A stretch of 64,000 nucleotides of DNA from Calliopsis andreniformis (GCF_051401765.1 NW_027480506.1:1798001-1862000); one strand, 5' to 3'; positions 22,896 through 36,789 are shown, numbered from the stretch's first letter. Numbers and translations are program-made. The notes: generated from the sequence alone by a model not told the origin.

Positions 22896-25654
22896 AAGAT
22901 TGAGGATTGAGGATTGAGGATTGAGGATTGAGGATTGAGGATTGAAGATTGAGGATTGGGTGATGAGGATTGAAGAATGAGGATAGAGGATTGAGGATTG
23001 AAGACTGAGGGTTGAAGATTGAGTATTGAGGATTGAAGATTGAGTATTGAGGATTGAGGATTCAGGATTGAGGATTGAGGATAGAGGATTGAGGATTGAG
23101 GATTGAGGATTGAGGATTGAAGGTTGAGTATTGAGGATTGAAAATTGAGGATTGGGGATTGAGGATTGAGGATTGAGGATTGAAGATTGAAGATTGAGGA
23201 TTGAGGATTGAAGATTGAGGATTGGGAATTGAGGATTGACGATTGAGGATTGAGTATTGAGGATTGAGAATTGAGGATTGAGGATAGAAGATTGAGTATT
23301 GAGGATTGAAGATTGTTGACTGAGTGTTGAGGGTTGAGTGATGAGAATTGACGTTTGTGGATTGAGATTTGAAGATTGAAGAATGGGGATTGAGTATTGA
23401 ATACTGTCAATTGAGGATATTCTATTGAGGATAGAGGATTGACAATTGATTGTTCAGGACTGAGGGCTGAAGGTTGAGGATTCAGGATTGAGGATTCGGG
23501 ATTGAGGTTTCAGGACTGAGGATTGAGGGTTAAGGATTGAGGATTGAGGATTGAGGATTTGGGATTGAGGATTGAGGATTGAGGATTGAGGATTGAGGAT
23601 TGAGGATTGAGGATTGAAGATTGAGTATTGAGTATTTAAGATTGAGGATTGAGGATTGAGGATTGAGGATTGAGGATTGAGGATTGAAGATTGAGGATTG
23701 GGTGATGAGGATTGAAGAATGAGGATAGAGGATTTAGGATTGAAGATTGAGGGTTAAAGATTGAGTATTGAGGATTGAAGATTGAGGATTGAGGATTGAG
23801 GATTGAGGATTGAGGATTGAGGATTGAGGATTGAGGATTGAAGATTGAGTATTGAGGATTGAAGATTGAGGATTGGGGATTGAGGATTGAGGATTAAGGA
23901 TTGAAGATTGAGGATTGAGGATTGAAAATTGAGGATTGGGAATTGAGGATTGACGATTGAGGATTGAGTATTGAGGATTGAGAATTGAGGATTGAGGTCT
24001 AAAGACTGAGTATTGAGGATTGAAGACTGAGGATTTAGGGTTGAGGATTGAAGATTGAGGACTGAGTGTTGAGGGTTGAGTGATGAGAATTGATGCTTGT
24101 GGATTGAGATTTGAAGATTGAAGAATGGGGATTGAGTATTGCAAACTGTGAATTGAGGGTATTCTGTTGAGTATTGAGGATTGACAATTGATTGTTGAGG
24201 ACTGAGGGCTGAAGGTTGAGGATTCAGGATTGAGGATTCGGTATTGACGTTTCAGGACTGAGGATTGATGGTTGAGGATTGAGGATTGAGGATTGAGTAT
24301 TGAAGATTGAGGATTGAGGATTGAGGATTGAGGATTGAGGATTGAGTATTGAAGATTGAGGATTGAGGATTGAGGATTGAGGATTGAGGATTAAGGATTG
24401 AGGATTGAGGATTGAGTATTGAGGATTGAGGATTGAGTATTGAGGATTGAAGATTGAGGATTGGGTATTGAGGATTGATGATTGAGGATTGAGGATTGAG
24501 GATTGAGGATTCGGTATTGAGGCTTCAGGACTGAGGATTGAGGGTTGAGGGTTGAGGATTGAGGATTGAGGATTTGGGATTGAGGGTTGAGGATTGAGGA
24601 TTGAGGATTGAGGATTGAGGATTGAGTATTGAAGATTGAGTATTGAGGATTGCAGATTGAGGATTGAGGATTGAGAATTGAGGATTGAGAATTGAGGATT
24701 GTGGATTGCGGATTGAAGATTGAGGATTGGGTATTGAGGAGTGACGAATTAGGATTGAGGATTTAGGATTGAGGATTGAGGATTGCAGATTGAGTATTGA
24801 GGACTGAAGATTGAGGATTGACAACTGATTGTTGAGGACTGAGGGATGAAGATTGAGGATTCAGGATTGAGGATTCAGGATTGAGGTTCGAGGACTGAGG
24901 ATTGAGGGTTGAGGATTGAGGATTGAGGTTTGAGGATTGAGGATTGAGGATTGAAGATTGAGGATTGGGTATTGCGGATTGAACATTGAGGATCGAGGAT
25001 TGAGGACTGAGGATTGAGGTTCGAGGATCGAGGATTGAGGATTGAGTATTGAGGATTGAAGATTGAGGATTGGGGACTGAGTATTGAAAATTGAGGATTG
25101 AGGATTGAGGATTGAGTATTGAGGATTGAGAACTGAGGATTGAGGATTGAAGATTGAGTATTGAGGATTGAGGATTGAGGATTGAGGATTGAAGATTGAG
25201 GATTGGGTATTGAGGAGTGACGAATTAGGATTGAGGATTGAGGATTGAGGACTGAGGATTGAGGATTGAGGACTGAGGATTGAGGATAGGGGATTGAAGA
25301 TTGAGGATTGGGGATTGAGGATTGACGATTGAGGATTGAGTGTTGAGGATTGAGAAATGATAATTGCGGATTGATGATTGAGTATTGAGGATTCAAGATT
25401 GCGGATTGAGGATTGAGGGTTGAAGATTGTGGTCTGAGTGTTGAGGGTTGAGTGATGAGAATTGATGTCTGTGGATTGAGATTTGAAGATTGAAGAATGG
25501 GGATTGAGTATTGAAAGCTGTGAATTGAGGATATTCTATTGAGGATTGAGGATTGACAATTGATTGTTGAGGACTGAGGGATGAAGATTGAGGATACAGG
25601 ATTGAGGATTCAGGATTGAGGTTCGAGGACTGAGGATTGAGGTTTGAGGATTGA
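22896..25654 (+). repeat. Mosaic satellite with three modules
   Basis: Heptad array with module cores near 23,417 (TGTCAAT variant before it), 24,151 (GGGTATTCTG variant) and 25,531. The signature GAGTGACGAATTAGG recurs near 24,738 and 25,215. The stretch near 24,972 (GCGGATTGAACATTGAGG, then GGTTCGAGGATCGAGG) recurs near 27,230. No gene is seen. Confidence 0.65.
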
Positions 25655-26330
25655 GGATTGAGGATTGTGGATTGAGGATTGAGTATTGAGGATTGAAGAT
25701 TCAGTATTGAGGATTGAAGATTGAGAATTGAGGATTGAGGATTGAACATAAAGGACTGAGTGTCGAGGGATGAGTGATGTGAATTGATGTTTGTGGATAG
25801 AGATCTGAAGATTGCAGATTGAGTATTGAGTTTTGAAATCTGTGAATTGGTGATATTCTATTGAGGATTGAGGATTGACAACTGATTGTTGAGGACTGAG
25901 GGCTGAAGATTGAGGATTCAGGATTGAGGATTCAGAATTGAGGTTTGGGGACAGAGGATTGAGGATTAAGGATTGAGGATTGAGGATTGAGTATTGAGGA
26001 TTGAGGATTGAGGATTGAGGATTGGGTATTGAGGTTTGAGGATTGAGGATTGATGATTGAGGATTGGGGATTGAGGACTGAAGGTTGAATATTGATGATT
26101 GAAGATTGAGGATTGAGGATTGAGGGTTGTAGGTTGAGGACGAGTACTGGGGGTTGGGTATTAATGCTTGAGGTCTGAGGATTGAGGATTGCGAATTGAG
26201 GACTGAGGATTAAGGATTGAGGATTGAGGATTGAGTATTGAGGATTGAAGATTGAGGATTGGGTATTGAGGATTGAACATTCAGGATTGAGGATTGAGGA
26301 TAGAGGATTGAAGATTGAGGATTGATAGTT
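25655..26330 (+). repeat. 1,694-bp-offset pair, proximal copy
   Basis: Aligns with about 27,349-28,031. GAACATAAAGG lies at 25,744 and 27,438 (1,694 = 242 heptads), and GAACATTCAGG near 26,275 and 27,976 (offset 1,701). It contains the first CATAAAG-subfamily module of the window and the GACGAG hexamer followed by TATTAATGCTTGAGG. Confidence 0.75.
25754..25963 (+). repeat. Module, CATAAAG subfamily
   Basis: Representative of a distinct subfamily. CATAAAG lies directly upstream, followed by GACTGAG, TGTCGAG, GGATGAG, TGATGTG, AATTGAT, GTTTGTG, GATAGAG, ATCTGAA, GATTGCA, TTTTGAA, ATCTGTG, AATTGGT, GATATTC and TATTGAG, all in register over 30 heptads. Other copies have cores near 27,546, 44,854, 51,077, 51,866, 55,123, 57,107, 61,777 and 63,769. 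None occurs left of 25,700. Confidence 0.85.
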
Positions 26331-27348
26331 GAATATTGATGATTGAAGATTGAGGATTGAAGATTGAGGGTTGAGGGTTGAAGATTGAGGATTGGGAATT
26401 GAGGATTGACGATTGAGGATTGAGGATTGAGGATTGAGGATTGAGGACTGAGGATTGAGGATTGAGGATTGAAGACTGAGTATTGAGTATTGAAGATTGA
26501 GGATTGAAGATTGAGGATTGAGGATTGAGGATAGAGGATTGAAGATTGAGGATTGGGGATTGAGGATTGACGATTGAGGATTGTGTGTTGAGGATTGAGA
26601 ATTGAGGATTGAGGATTGAAGATTGAGTATCGAGGATTCAAGATTGCGGATTGAGGATTGAGGTTTGAAGATTGAGGACGGAGTGTTGAGGGTTGAGTGA
26701 TGAGAATTGATGTTTGCGGATTGAGATTTGAGGATTGAAGAATGGGGATTGAGTATTGAAAGCTGTGAATTGAGGATGTTCTATTGAGGATTGAGGACTG
26801 ACAATTGATTGTTGAGGACTGAGGGCTGAAGGTTGAGATTTCAGGATTGAGGATTCAGGATTGAGGTTTGAGGACTGAGGACTCGAGGATTGAGGATTGA
26901 GGATTGAGTACTGAGGATTGAAGATTGAGGATTGGGTATTGAGGATTGAACATTCAGGATTGAGGATTGAGGATAGAGGATTGAGCATTGAGGATTGAAG
27001 ATTGAGTATTGAGGATATTCTATTGAGGATTGAGGATTGAATATTGATTGTTGAGGACTGAGGGCTGAAGATTCAGGATTCAGTATTGAGGATTCGGTAT
27101 TGATGTTTCAGGACTGAGGATTGAGGGTTGAGGATTGAGGATTGAGGATTGAGGATTTGGGATTCAGAATTGAGGACTGAGGATTGAGGATTGAGGATTG
27201 AAGATTGAGGATTTGGTATTGCGGATTGAACATTGAGGTTTGAGGATTGAGGACTGAGGATTGAGGTTCGAGGATCGAGGGATGAGGATTGAGGATTGAG
27301 GATTGAAGATTGAGGATTGGGGACTGAGTATTGAAGATTGAGGATTGA
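26331..27348 (+). repeat. Mosaic satellite with modified module cores
   Basis: Two modified cores are present: GATGTTC (not GATATTC) near 26,776, and near 27,013 a core in a truncated context without the upstream TGATGAG-AATTGAT part. An 8-mer (GACTCGAG) near 26,880 is one of the few register gains seen. No gene is seen. Confidence 0.65.
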
Positions 27349-28031
27349 GGATTGAGGATTGTGGATTGAGGATTGAGTATTGAGGATTGAAGATTCAGTA
27401 TTGAGGATTGAAGATTGAGAATTGAGGATTGAGGATTGAACATAAAGGACTGAGTGTCGAGGGATGAGTGATGTGAATTGATGTTTGTGGATAGAAATCT
27501 GAAGATTGCAGATTGAGTATTGAGTTTTGAAATTTGTGAATTGGTGATATTCTATTGAGGATTGAGGATTGACAACTGATTGTTGAGGACTGAGGGCTGA
27601 AGATTGAGGATTCAGGGTTGAGGATTCAGGATTGAGGTTTGGGGACAGAGGATTGAGGATTGAGGATTGAGGATTGAGGATTGAGGATTGAGGATTGAGG
27701 ATTGAGGATTGAGGATTGGGTATTGAGGTTTGAGGATTGAGGATTGAGGATTGAGGATTGAGGATTGGGGATTGAGGATTGAAGGTTCAATATTGATGAT
27801 TGAAGATTGAGGATTGAGGATTGAGGGTTGTAGGTTGAGGACGAGGACTGAGGGTTGGGTATTAATGCTTGAGGTCCGAGGATTGAGGATTGCGAATTGA
27901 GGACTGAGGATTGAGGATTGAGGATTGAGGATTGAGTATTGAGGATTGAAGATTGAGGATTGGGTATTTAGGATTGAACATTCAGGATTGAGGATTGAGG
28001 ATAGAGGATTGAAGATTGAGGATTGATGATT
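27349..28031 (+). repeat. 1,694-bp-offset pair, distal copy
   Basis: Second copy of 25,655-26,330, with a CATAAAG-subfamily module (core near 27,546). Visible changes include GTCCGAG for GTCTGAG near 27,873 and a restored GACTGAG where the proximal copy has TACTGGG. Confidence 0.75.
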
Positions 28032-29624
28032 GAATATTGATGATTGAAGATTGAGGATTGAGGATTGAAGGTTGTGGATTGCGGACGAGGACTGAGGGTT
28101 GAGTATTGGTGTTTGAGGTCTGAGGATTGAGGATTGAGGATTTAGAATTGAGGATTGAGGATTGAGGATTGAAGGTTGAGGGTTGAGGATTGAGGATTGA
28201 GGATTGAGGATTGAGGATTGAGGATTGAAGATTGAGTATTGAGGATTGAAGATTGAGGATTGGGGATTGAGGATTGAGGATTGAGGATTGAGGATTGAGG
28301 ATTGAGGACTGAGGATTGAGGATTGAGGATTGAAGATTGAGGATTGAAGATTGAGAATTGATGATTGAGTATTGATCATTGAGGACTGAGTGTTGAGGGT
28401 TGAGTGATGAGAATTGATGTTTGTGGATAGAGGTTTGAAGATTGCAGATTGAGTATTGAGTGTTGAAAACTGTGAATTGAGGATATTCTATTGAGGATTG
28501 AGGATTGACTACTGATTGTTGAGGACTGAGGGCTGAAGATTGAGGACACAGGGTTGAGGATACAGAATCGAGGTTTGAGGACAGAGGATTGAGGATTGAA
28601 GATTGAGTATTGAGTATTGAAGATTGAGGATTGCGGATTGTCGATTGAGGATTGAGGATGAGGGCTGAGGGTTGAGGATTGAGGTTTCAGGACTGAGGCC
28701 TGCGGATTGCGGATTGAGAATTGAAGATTGAGGATTGAGGATTGAGGATTGAGAATAGAGGATTGAGGATTGAGGATTGAAGATTGAGGATTCGGTATTG
28801 GGGATTGAAGAATGAGGATTGAGGAGTGAGGACTGAGGATTGAGGTTTGCAGATTGAGTATTGAGGATTGAAGATTGAGGATTGAGGATTGAGCGTTGAG
28901 GATTGAGGATTGAGGATTGAAGATTGAGTATTGAGGATTGAAGATTGAGGATTGAGGATTGAGGATTGAGGATTGCGGATTGAAGGTTGAGGATTGGGGA
29001 TTGAGGATTGACGATTGAGGATTGAGCATTGGGGATTGAGGATTGAGGATTGAGGATTGGAGATTGAGTATTGAGGATTGAAGATTGAGGATTGAGGATT
29101 GAGGATTGAGGATTGAAGATTGAGTATTGAGGATTGAAGATTGAGGATTGAGGGTTGAGTATTGAAGATTTAGGACTGAGTGTTGAGGGTTGAGTGATGA
29201 GAATTGATGTTTGTGGATTGAGACTTGAAGATTGCAGATTGAGTATTGAGTATTGAAAACTGTGAATTGATGATATTCTATTGAGGATTGAGTATTGACA
29301 ACTGATTGTTGAGGACTGAGGGCTGAAGATTGAGGATTCAGGATTGAGGATTCAGGATTGACGTTTGAGGACTGAGGATTGAGGATTGAGGATTGAGGAT
29401 TGAGGATTGAGAATTGAAGATTGAGGAATGAGGATTGAGTGTTGTGGATTGAGGACGAGGACTGAGGGTTGTGTATTGACGTTTGAGGTCTGAGGATTGA
29501 GGATTGATGTTTGAGAATTGAGGATTGAGGATTGAGGATTGAAGATTGAGGATTGGGTATTGAGGATTGATGAATGAGGATTGAGGATTGAGGATTGAGT
29601 ATTGAGGATTGAAGATTGAGTATT
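28032..29624 (+). repeat. Mosaic satellite with two modules
   Basis: Module cores near 28,483 and 29,273, both with GATTGCA-GATTGAG-TATTGAG before them. The stretch between is plain heptads with the GATGAG and GACGAG hexamers near 28,657 and 29,455. No gene is seen. Confidence 0.65.
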
Positions 29625-32600
29625 GAGGATTGAAGATTGAGGATTGAGGATTGAGTATTGAAGATTGAGGATTTGGGACTGAGGATTGAAGTTTGAGGAT
29701 TGAGGATTGAGGATTGAGGATTGAGGACTGAGGATTAAGGATTGAAGGTTGAGGATTGGCTATTGAGGATTGAAGAATGAGGACTGAGGATTGAGGATTG
29801 AGGATTGAGGAATGAAGATTGAGTATTGAGGATTGAAGATTGAGGATTGAGGATTTGGGAATGAGGATTGAAGATTGAGGATTGTGGATTGAGGACTGAG
29901 GATTCAGAATTGAGGATAGAGGATTGAAGATTGAGGATTGGGTATTGAGGATTGAAGAATGAGGATTGAGGATTGAGGATTGAGGATTGAGGATTGAAGA
30001 TTGAGGGTTGAGGATTGAAGATTGACGATTGAGGATTTAGGATTGAGGATTGAGGATTGAGGATTGAGGGTTGAGGATTGAAGTTTGAGTATTGAGGATT
30101 GAAGATTGAGGATTGAGGATTGAGGATTGAGGATTGAGCATTGAAGATTGAGTATTGAGGATCGAAGATTAAGATTGAGGATTGAGGACTGAGGATTGAG
30201 GATTGAAGATTGAGGATTGGGGACTGAGGATTGAGGGTTGAGTGGTGAGAATTGATGTTTGTGGACAGACATCTGTAGATTGCAGATTGTGTATTGAGTA
30301 TTGAAAACTGTGAATTGAGGATATTCTATTGATGATTGAGGATTGACAGCCCGATTGTTGAGGACTCAGGGCTGAAGATTGAGGATTCAGGATTGAGGAT
30401 TCTGGATTGAGGTTTGAGGACTGAGGATTGAGGATAGGGTATTGGGGATTGAGGATTGAGGATTGAGGGTTGGGGATTGAGGATTGAGGATTGAGGATTG
30501 AAAATTGAATATTAATGATTGAAGATTGGGGATTGAGGATTGAGGGTTGTGGATTGAGGACGAGGACAGAGGGCTGACTATTGATGTTTGAAGTCTCAGG
30601 ATTGAGGATTGAGGATTGAGAATTGAGGTTTGAGGATTGGGGATTGAAGATTGAGGATTCGGTATTGAGAGATGAAGAATGAGGATTGAGGAGTGAGGAC
30701 TGAGGATTGAGGATTGCAGATTGAGTATTGAGGATTGAATATTTTGGATTGAGGATTGAGGTGTGAGGATTGAGGATTGAGGATTGAAGATTGAGTATTG
30801 AGGATTGAAGATTGAGGATTGAGGATTGAGGATTGGGGATTGCGGATTGAAAGTTGAGGATTGGGGATTGAAGATTGACGATTGAGGATTGAGCATCGAG
30901 GATTGAGTATTGAGGATTGAGGATTGAAGATTGAGTATTGAGGATAGAAGATTGAGGATTGAGGATTGAGGATTGATGATTGAGTATTGAGGATTGAAGA
31001 TTGAGGATTGAGGGTTGAGGATTGAAGATTTAGAACTGAGTGATGAGGGTTGAGTGATGAGAATTGATGTTTGTGGATTGAGATTTGAGGATTGATGAAT
31101 GGGGTTCGAGTATTGAAAACTGCGAATTGAGGGTATTCTATTGAGGACTGAGGATTGACAATTGATTGTTGAGGACTGAGGGCTGAAGACTGAGGATTCA
31201 GGATTGAGGTTTCGGGATAGAGGTTTGAGGACTGAGGATTGAGGGTTGAGTGTTGAGAATTGATGTTTGAGGATTGAGATTTGATTATTGAACGTTGTGG
31301 ATTGAGTATTGAACCACGAGAATTCAGGATATTATCTTGAGTATTGAGAATTGAGGATTGATGATTGAGTATTGAGGATTGATGGTTGATTGTTGAGTGC
31401 TGAATATTGAGGATTGAGGATTGAGCATTGAGGATTGAGAATTGAGGATTGAGGATTGAGGATTGAAGATTGAGGATTCGGTATTGAGGATTGAAGAATG
31501 AGTATTGAGGAGTGAGGACTGAGGATTGAGGATTGCAGAATGAGTATTGAGGATTGAAGATTGAGGATTGAGTATAGAGGATTGAAGATTGAGGATTGGG
31601 TATTGAGGATTGATGATTGAGGATTCAGGATTGAGGATTCAGGATTGAGGTTAGAGGACTGAGGATTGAGGATTGAGGATTGAGGCTTGAGGATTGAGGA
31701 TTGAGGATTGAGGACGAGGACTGACGGTTGAGGATTGAGGTTTGATGGTTGGGGATTGAGGATTGAGGACTGAGGATTGAGGATTGAGGATTGAGCATTG
31801 AGGATTGAAGATTGAGGACAGGGGATTGAGGATTGAAGATTGAGGATAAAGGATTGAAGATTGGGGATTGTGGATCTAGGATTCGAGATTGACTATTGAG
31901 GATTGAAGATTGAGGATTGAGGATTGAGGATTGAGAATTGAGAATTCAGGATGAGCACTGAGGATTGAGGATTCCGGTTTGAGGAATGGTGATTGAGGAT
32001 TGAGGATTGAGGATTGAGGATAGAGGATAGAAGATCGAGGATTGGGGATTGAGGATTGACGATTGAGGATTGAGTGTTGAGGATTGAGAATTGAGGATTG
32101 AGGATGGAAGATTGAGTATTGAGGATTCAATATTGAGGATTGAGGATTGAGGATTGAGGATTGAGGATTGAGGATTGAAGATTGAGGATTGGGTATTGAG
32201 GATTGAGGATTGAGGATTGAGGATTGAGGATTGAGGATTGAGGATTGAGGATTGAGGATTGAGGATTGAAGATTGAGAATTGGGTATTGAGGATTGAGTA
32301 TTGAGGATTGAGGATTGAGGATTGAGGACTGAGGATTGAGGATTGTGGGTTGAAGATTGAATATTGATGATTGAAGATTGAGGATTGAGGATTGAGTGTT
32401 GTGGATTGAGGACGAGGACTGAGGCTTGGGTATTGATGCTTGAGGTCTGAGGATGGAGGATTGAGGATTGTGTATTGAAGATTGAGTATTGAGGATTGAA
32501 GATTGAGGGTTGAGGATTGAGGATTGAGGATTGATGATTGAGGATTGAGGATTGAGGACTGAGGATTGAGGATTGAGGATTGAGGACTGAGGATTCAGGA

Positions 32601-33036
32601 TTGATTATTGAGGATTGAAGATTGAGGATTGAGGATTGAGTATTGAGGATTGAAGATTGAGGACTGAGTGTTGAGGGTTCAGTGATGAGAATTGATGTTT
32701 GTGGATTGAGATTAGAAGATTGAAGAATGGGGATTGAGTATTGAATACTGTGAATTGAGGATATTCTATTGAGGACTGAGGATTGACAATTGATTGTGGA
32801 GGACTGAGTGCTGAAGGTTGAGGATTCAGGATTGAGGATTCGGCATTGAGGTTTAAGGACTGAGGATTGAGGGTTGAGGATTGAGGATTGAGGATTCGGG
32901 ATTGAGGTTTGAGCACTGAGGATTGAGGATTGAGGATTGAGGATTGAGGATTGAGGATTGAGGATTGAGGATTGAAGATTGAGAATTGGGTATTGAGGAT
33001 TGAGTATTGAGGATTGAGGATTGAGGATTGAGGACT
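29625..33036 (+). repeat. 3.41-kb tandem unit, copy 1
   Basis: Aligns with the next 3.4 kb at offset 3,412 (ATTTGGGACT at 29,671/33,083), then 3,413 after a one-base insertion in copy 2 near 33,335, then 3,483 after a 70-bp difference near 31,685. Its 3,412 bp equal 488 heptads minus four. I count five hexamers (near 30,172, 30,561, 31,712, 31,950 and 32,411) and one 8-mer (AGCCCGAT near 30,348), which gives that value. Module cores lie near 30,321, 31,132, 31,330 (divergent) and 32,761. Confidence 0.85.
31230..31411 (+). repeat. Divergent module relative (GATATTA core)
   Basis: The most diverged stretch in the window, still in 7-bp register: GACTGAG, GATTGAG, GGTTGAG, TGTTGAG, AATTGAT, GTTTGAG, GATTGAG, ATTTGAT, TATTGAA, CGTTGTG, then TATTGAA, CCACGAG, AATTCAG, GATATTA, TCTTGAG. 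It directly follows a normal module. Its 3.41-kb partner lies at 34,643-34,824. Confidence 0.7.
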
Positions 33037-36000
33037 GAGGATTGAAGATTGAGGATTGAGGATTGAGTATTGAAGATTGAGGATTTGGGACTGAGGATTG
33101 AAGTTTGAGGATTGAGGATTGAGGATTGAGGATTGAGGACTGAGGATTAAGGATTGAAGGTTGAGGATTGGCTATTGAGGATTGAAGAATGAGGACTGAG
33201 GATTGAGGATTGAGGATTGAGGAATGAAGATTGAGTATTGAGGATTGAAGATTGAGGATTGAGGATTTGGGAATGAGGATTGAAGATTGAGGATTGTGGA
33301 TTGAGGACTGAGGATTCAGAATTGAGGATAGAGGATTTTAAGATTGAGGATTGGGTATTGAGGATTGAAGAATGAGGATTGAGGATTGAGGATTGAGGAT
33401 TGAGGATTGAAGATTGAGGGTTGAGGATTGAAGATTGACGATTGAGGATTTAGGATTGAGGATTGAGGATTGAGGATTGAGGGTTGAGGATTGAAGTTTG
33501 AGTATTGAGGATTGAAGATTGAGGATTGAGGATTGAGGATTGAGGATTGAGCATTGAAGATTGAGTATTGAGGATCGAAGATTAAGATTGAGGATTGAGG
33601 ACTGAGGATTGAGGATTGAAGATTGAGGATTGGGGACTGAGGATTGAGGGTTGAGTGGTGAGAATTGATGTTTGTGGACAGACATCTGTAGATTGCAGAT
33701 TGTGTATTGAGTATTGAAAACTGTGAATTGAGGATATTCTATTGATGATTGAGGATTGACAGCCCGATTGTTGAGGACTCAGGGCTGAAGATTGAGGATT
33801 CAGGATTGAGGATTCTGGATTGAGGTTTGAGGACTGAGGATTGAGGATAGGGTATTGGGGATTGAGGATTGAGGATTGAGGGTTGGGGATTGAGGATTGA
33901 GGATTGAGGATTGAAAATTGAATATTAATGATTGAAGATTGGGGATTGAGGATTGAGGGTTGTGGATTGAGGACGAGGACAGAGGGCTGAGTATTGATGT
34001 TTGAAGTCTCAGGATTGAGGATTGAGGATTGAGAATTGAGGTTTGAGGATTGGGGATTGAAGATTGAGGATTCGGTATTGAGAGATGAAGAATGAGGATT
34101 GAGGAGTGAGGACTGAGGATTGAGGATTGCAGATTGAGTATTGAGGATTGAATATTTTGGATTGAGGATTGAGGTGTGAGGATTGAGGATTGAGGATTGA
34201 AGATTGAGTATTGAGGATTGAAGATTGAGGATTGAGGATTGAGGATTGGGGATTGCGGATTGAAAGTTGAGGATTGGGGATTGAAGATTGACGATTGAGG
34301 ATTGAGCATCGAGGATTGAGTATTGAGGATTGAGGATTGAAGATTGAGTATTGAGGATAGAAGATTGAGGATTGAGGATTGAGGATTGATGATTGAGTAT
34401 TGAGGATTGAAGATTGAGGATTGAGGGTTGAGGATTGAAGATTTAGAACTGAGTGATGAGGGTTGAGTGATGAGAATTGATGTTTGTGGATTGAGATTTG
34501 AGGATTGATGAATGGGGTTCGAGTATTGAAAACTGCAAATTGAGGGTATTCTATTGAGGACTGAGGATTGACAATTGATTGTTGAGGACTGAGGGCTGAA
34601 GACTGAGGATTCAGGATTGAGGTTTCGGGATAGAGGTTTGAGGACTGAGGATTGAGGGTTGAGTGTTGAGAATTGATGTTTGAGGATTGAGATTTGATTA
34701 TTGAACGTTGTGGATTGAGTATTGAACCACGAGAATTCAGGATATTATCTTGAGTATTGAGAATTGAGGATTGATGATTGAGTATTGAGGATTGATGGTT
34801 GATTGTTGAGTGCTGAATATTGAGGATTGAGGATTGAGCATTGAGGATTGAGAATTGAGGATTGAGGATTGAGGATTGAAGATTGAGGATTCGGTATTGA
34901 GGATTGAAGAATGAGTATTGAGGAGTGAGGACTGAGGATTGAGGATTGCAGAATGAGTATTGAGGATTGAAGATTGAGGATTGAGTATTGAGGATTGAAG
35001 ATTGAGGATTGGGTATTGAGGATTGATGATTGAGGATTCAGGATTGAGGATTCAGGATTGAGGTTAGAGGACTGAGGATTGAGGATTGAGGATTGAGGCT
35101 AGAGGATTGAGGATTGAGGATTGAGGATTGAGGATTGAAGATTGAGTGTTGATGATTGAAGATTGAGGATTGAGGGTTGAGGTTTGAGTATTGAGGACGA
35201 GGACTGACGGTTGAGGATTGAGGTTTGATGGTTGGGGATTGAGGATTGAGGACTGAGGATTGAGGATTGAGGATTGAGCATTGAGGATTGAAGATTGAGG
35301 ACAGGGGATTGAGGATTGAAGATTGAGGATAAAGGATTGAAGATTGGGGATTGTGGATCTAGGATTCGAGATTGACTATTGAGGATTGAAGATTGAGGAT
35401 TGAGGATTGAGGATTGAGAATTGAGAATTCAGGATGAGCACTGAGGATTGAGGATTCCGGTTTGAGGAATGGTGATTGAGGATTGAGGATTGAGGATTGA
35501 GGATAGAGGATAGAAGATCGAGGATTGGGGATTGAGGATTGACGATTGAGGATTGAGTGTTGAGGATTGAGAATTGAGGATTGAGGATGGAAGATTGAGT
35601 ATTGAGGATTCAATATTGAGGATTGAGGATTGAGGATTGAGGATTGAGGATTGAGGATTGAAGATTGAGGATTGGGTATTGAGGATTGAGGATTGAGGAT
35701 TGAGGATTGAGGATTGAGGATTGAGGATTGAGGATTGAGGATTGAGGATTGAAGATTGAGAATTGGGTATTGAGGATTGAGTATTGAGGATTGAGGATTG
35801 AGGATTGAGGACTGAGGATTGAGGATTGTGGGTTGAAGATTGAATATTGATGATTGAAGATTGAGGATTGAGGATTGAGTGTTGTGGATTGAGGACGAGG
35901 ACTGAGGCTTGGGTATTGATGCTTGAGGTCTGAGGATGGAGGATTGAGGATTGTGTATTGAAGATTGAGTATTGAGGATTGAAGATTGAGGGTTGAGGAT

Positions 36001-36468
36001 TGAGGATTGAGGATTGATGATTGAGGATTGAGGATTGAGGTCTGAGGATTGAGGATTGAGGATTGAGGACTGAGGATTCAGGATTGATTATTGAGGATTG
36101 AAGATTGAGGATTGAGGATTGAGTATTGAGGATTGAAGATTGAGGACTGAGTGTTGAGGGTTCAGTGATGAGAATTGATGTTTGTGGATTGAGATTAGAA
36201 GATTGAAGAATGGGGATTGAGTATTGAATACTGTGAATTGAGGATATTCTATTGAGGACTGAGGATTGACAATTGATTGTGGAGGACTGAGTGCTGAAGG
36301 TTGAGGATTCAGGATTGAGGATTCGGCATTGAGGTTTAAGGACTGAGGATTGAGGGTTGAGGATTGAGGATTGAGGATTCGGGATTGAGGTTTGAGCACT
36401 GAGGATTGAGGATTGAGGATTGAGGATTGAGGATTGAGGATTGAGGATTGAGGATTGAGGATTGAGGA
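33037..36468 (+). repeat. 3.41-kb tandem unit, copy 2
   Basis: Second copy. It carries 70 extra bases (10 heptads) near 35,101-35,190 and a one-base insertion (GATTTTAAG for GATTGAAG) near 33,335. Module cores lie near 33,734, 34,543, 34,742 (divergent) and 36,244. Homology fades near 36,468, where this copy runs into plain GGATTGA heptads with a GATCGAG. Confidence 0.82.
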
Positions 36469-36789
36469 TCGAGGATTGAGGATTGAGGATTGAGGATTGA
36501 GGATTGAAGATTGAGTATTGGGTATTGAGGATTGAGGATTGAGGATTGAGGATTGAGGATTGAGGAGTGAGGGTTGAGGATTGATGGTTGAATATTGATG
36601 AATGAAGATTGAGGAATTAGGATTGAGGGTTGCGGATTGAGGACCAGAACTGAGGCTTGGGTATTGATGCTTGACGTCAGAGGATTGAGGATTGAGTGTT
36701 GAGAATTGAGGAATGAGGATTGAGGATTGAAGATTGAGGATTGGGTGTTGAGGATTGAAGAATGAGGATTGAGGATTGAGGACTGAGGA
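36469..36789 (+). repeat. Plain and variant heptads between blocks
   Basis: Short array stretch without a module core. It includes GAGGAATTAGG and an unusual GACCAG hexamer near 36,642 in place of GACGAG. Nothing else is seen. Confidence 0.6.

Noticed and set aside
31230..31411. Possible remnant of a transposon or foreign insertion in the most diverged stretch
   Set aside because: It parses completely into heptads and follows the module order, with no terminal repeats, target duplication or coding remnant.
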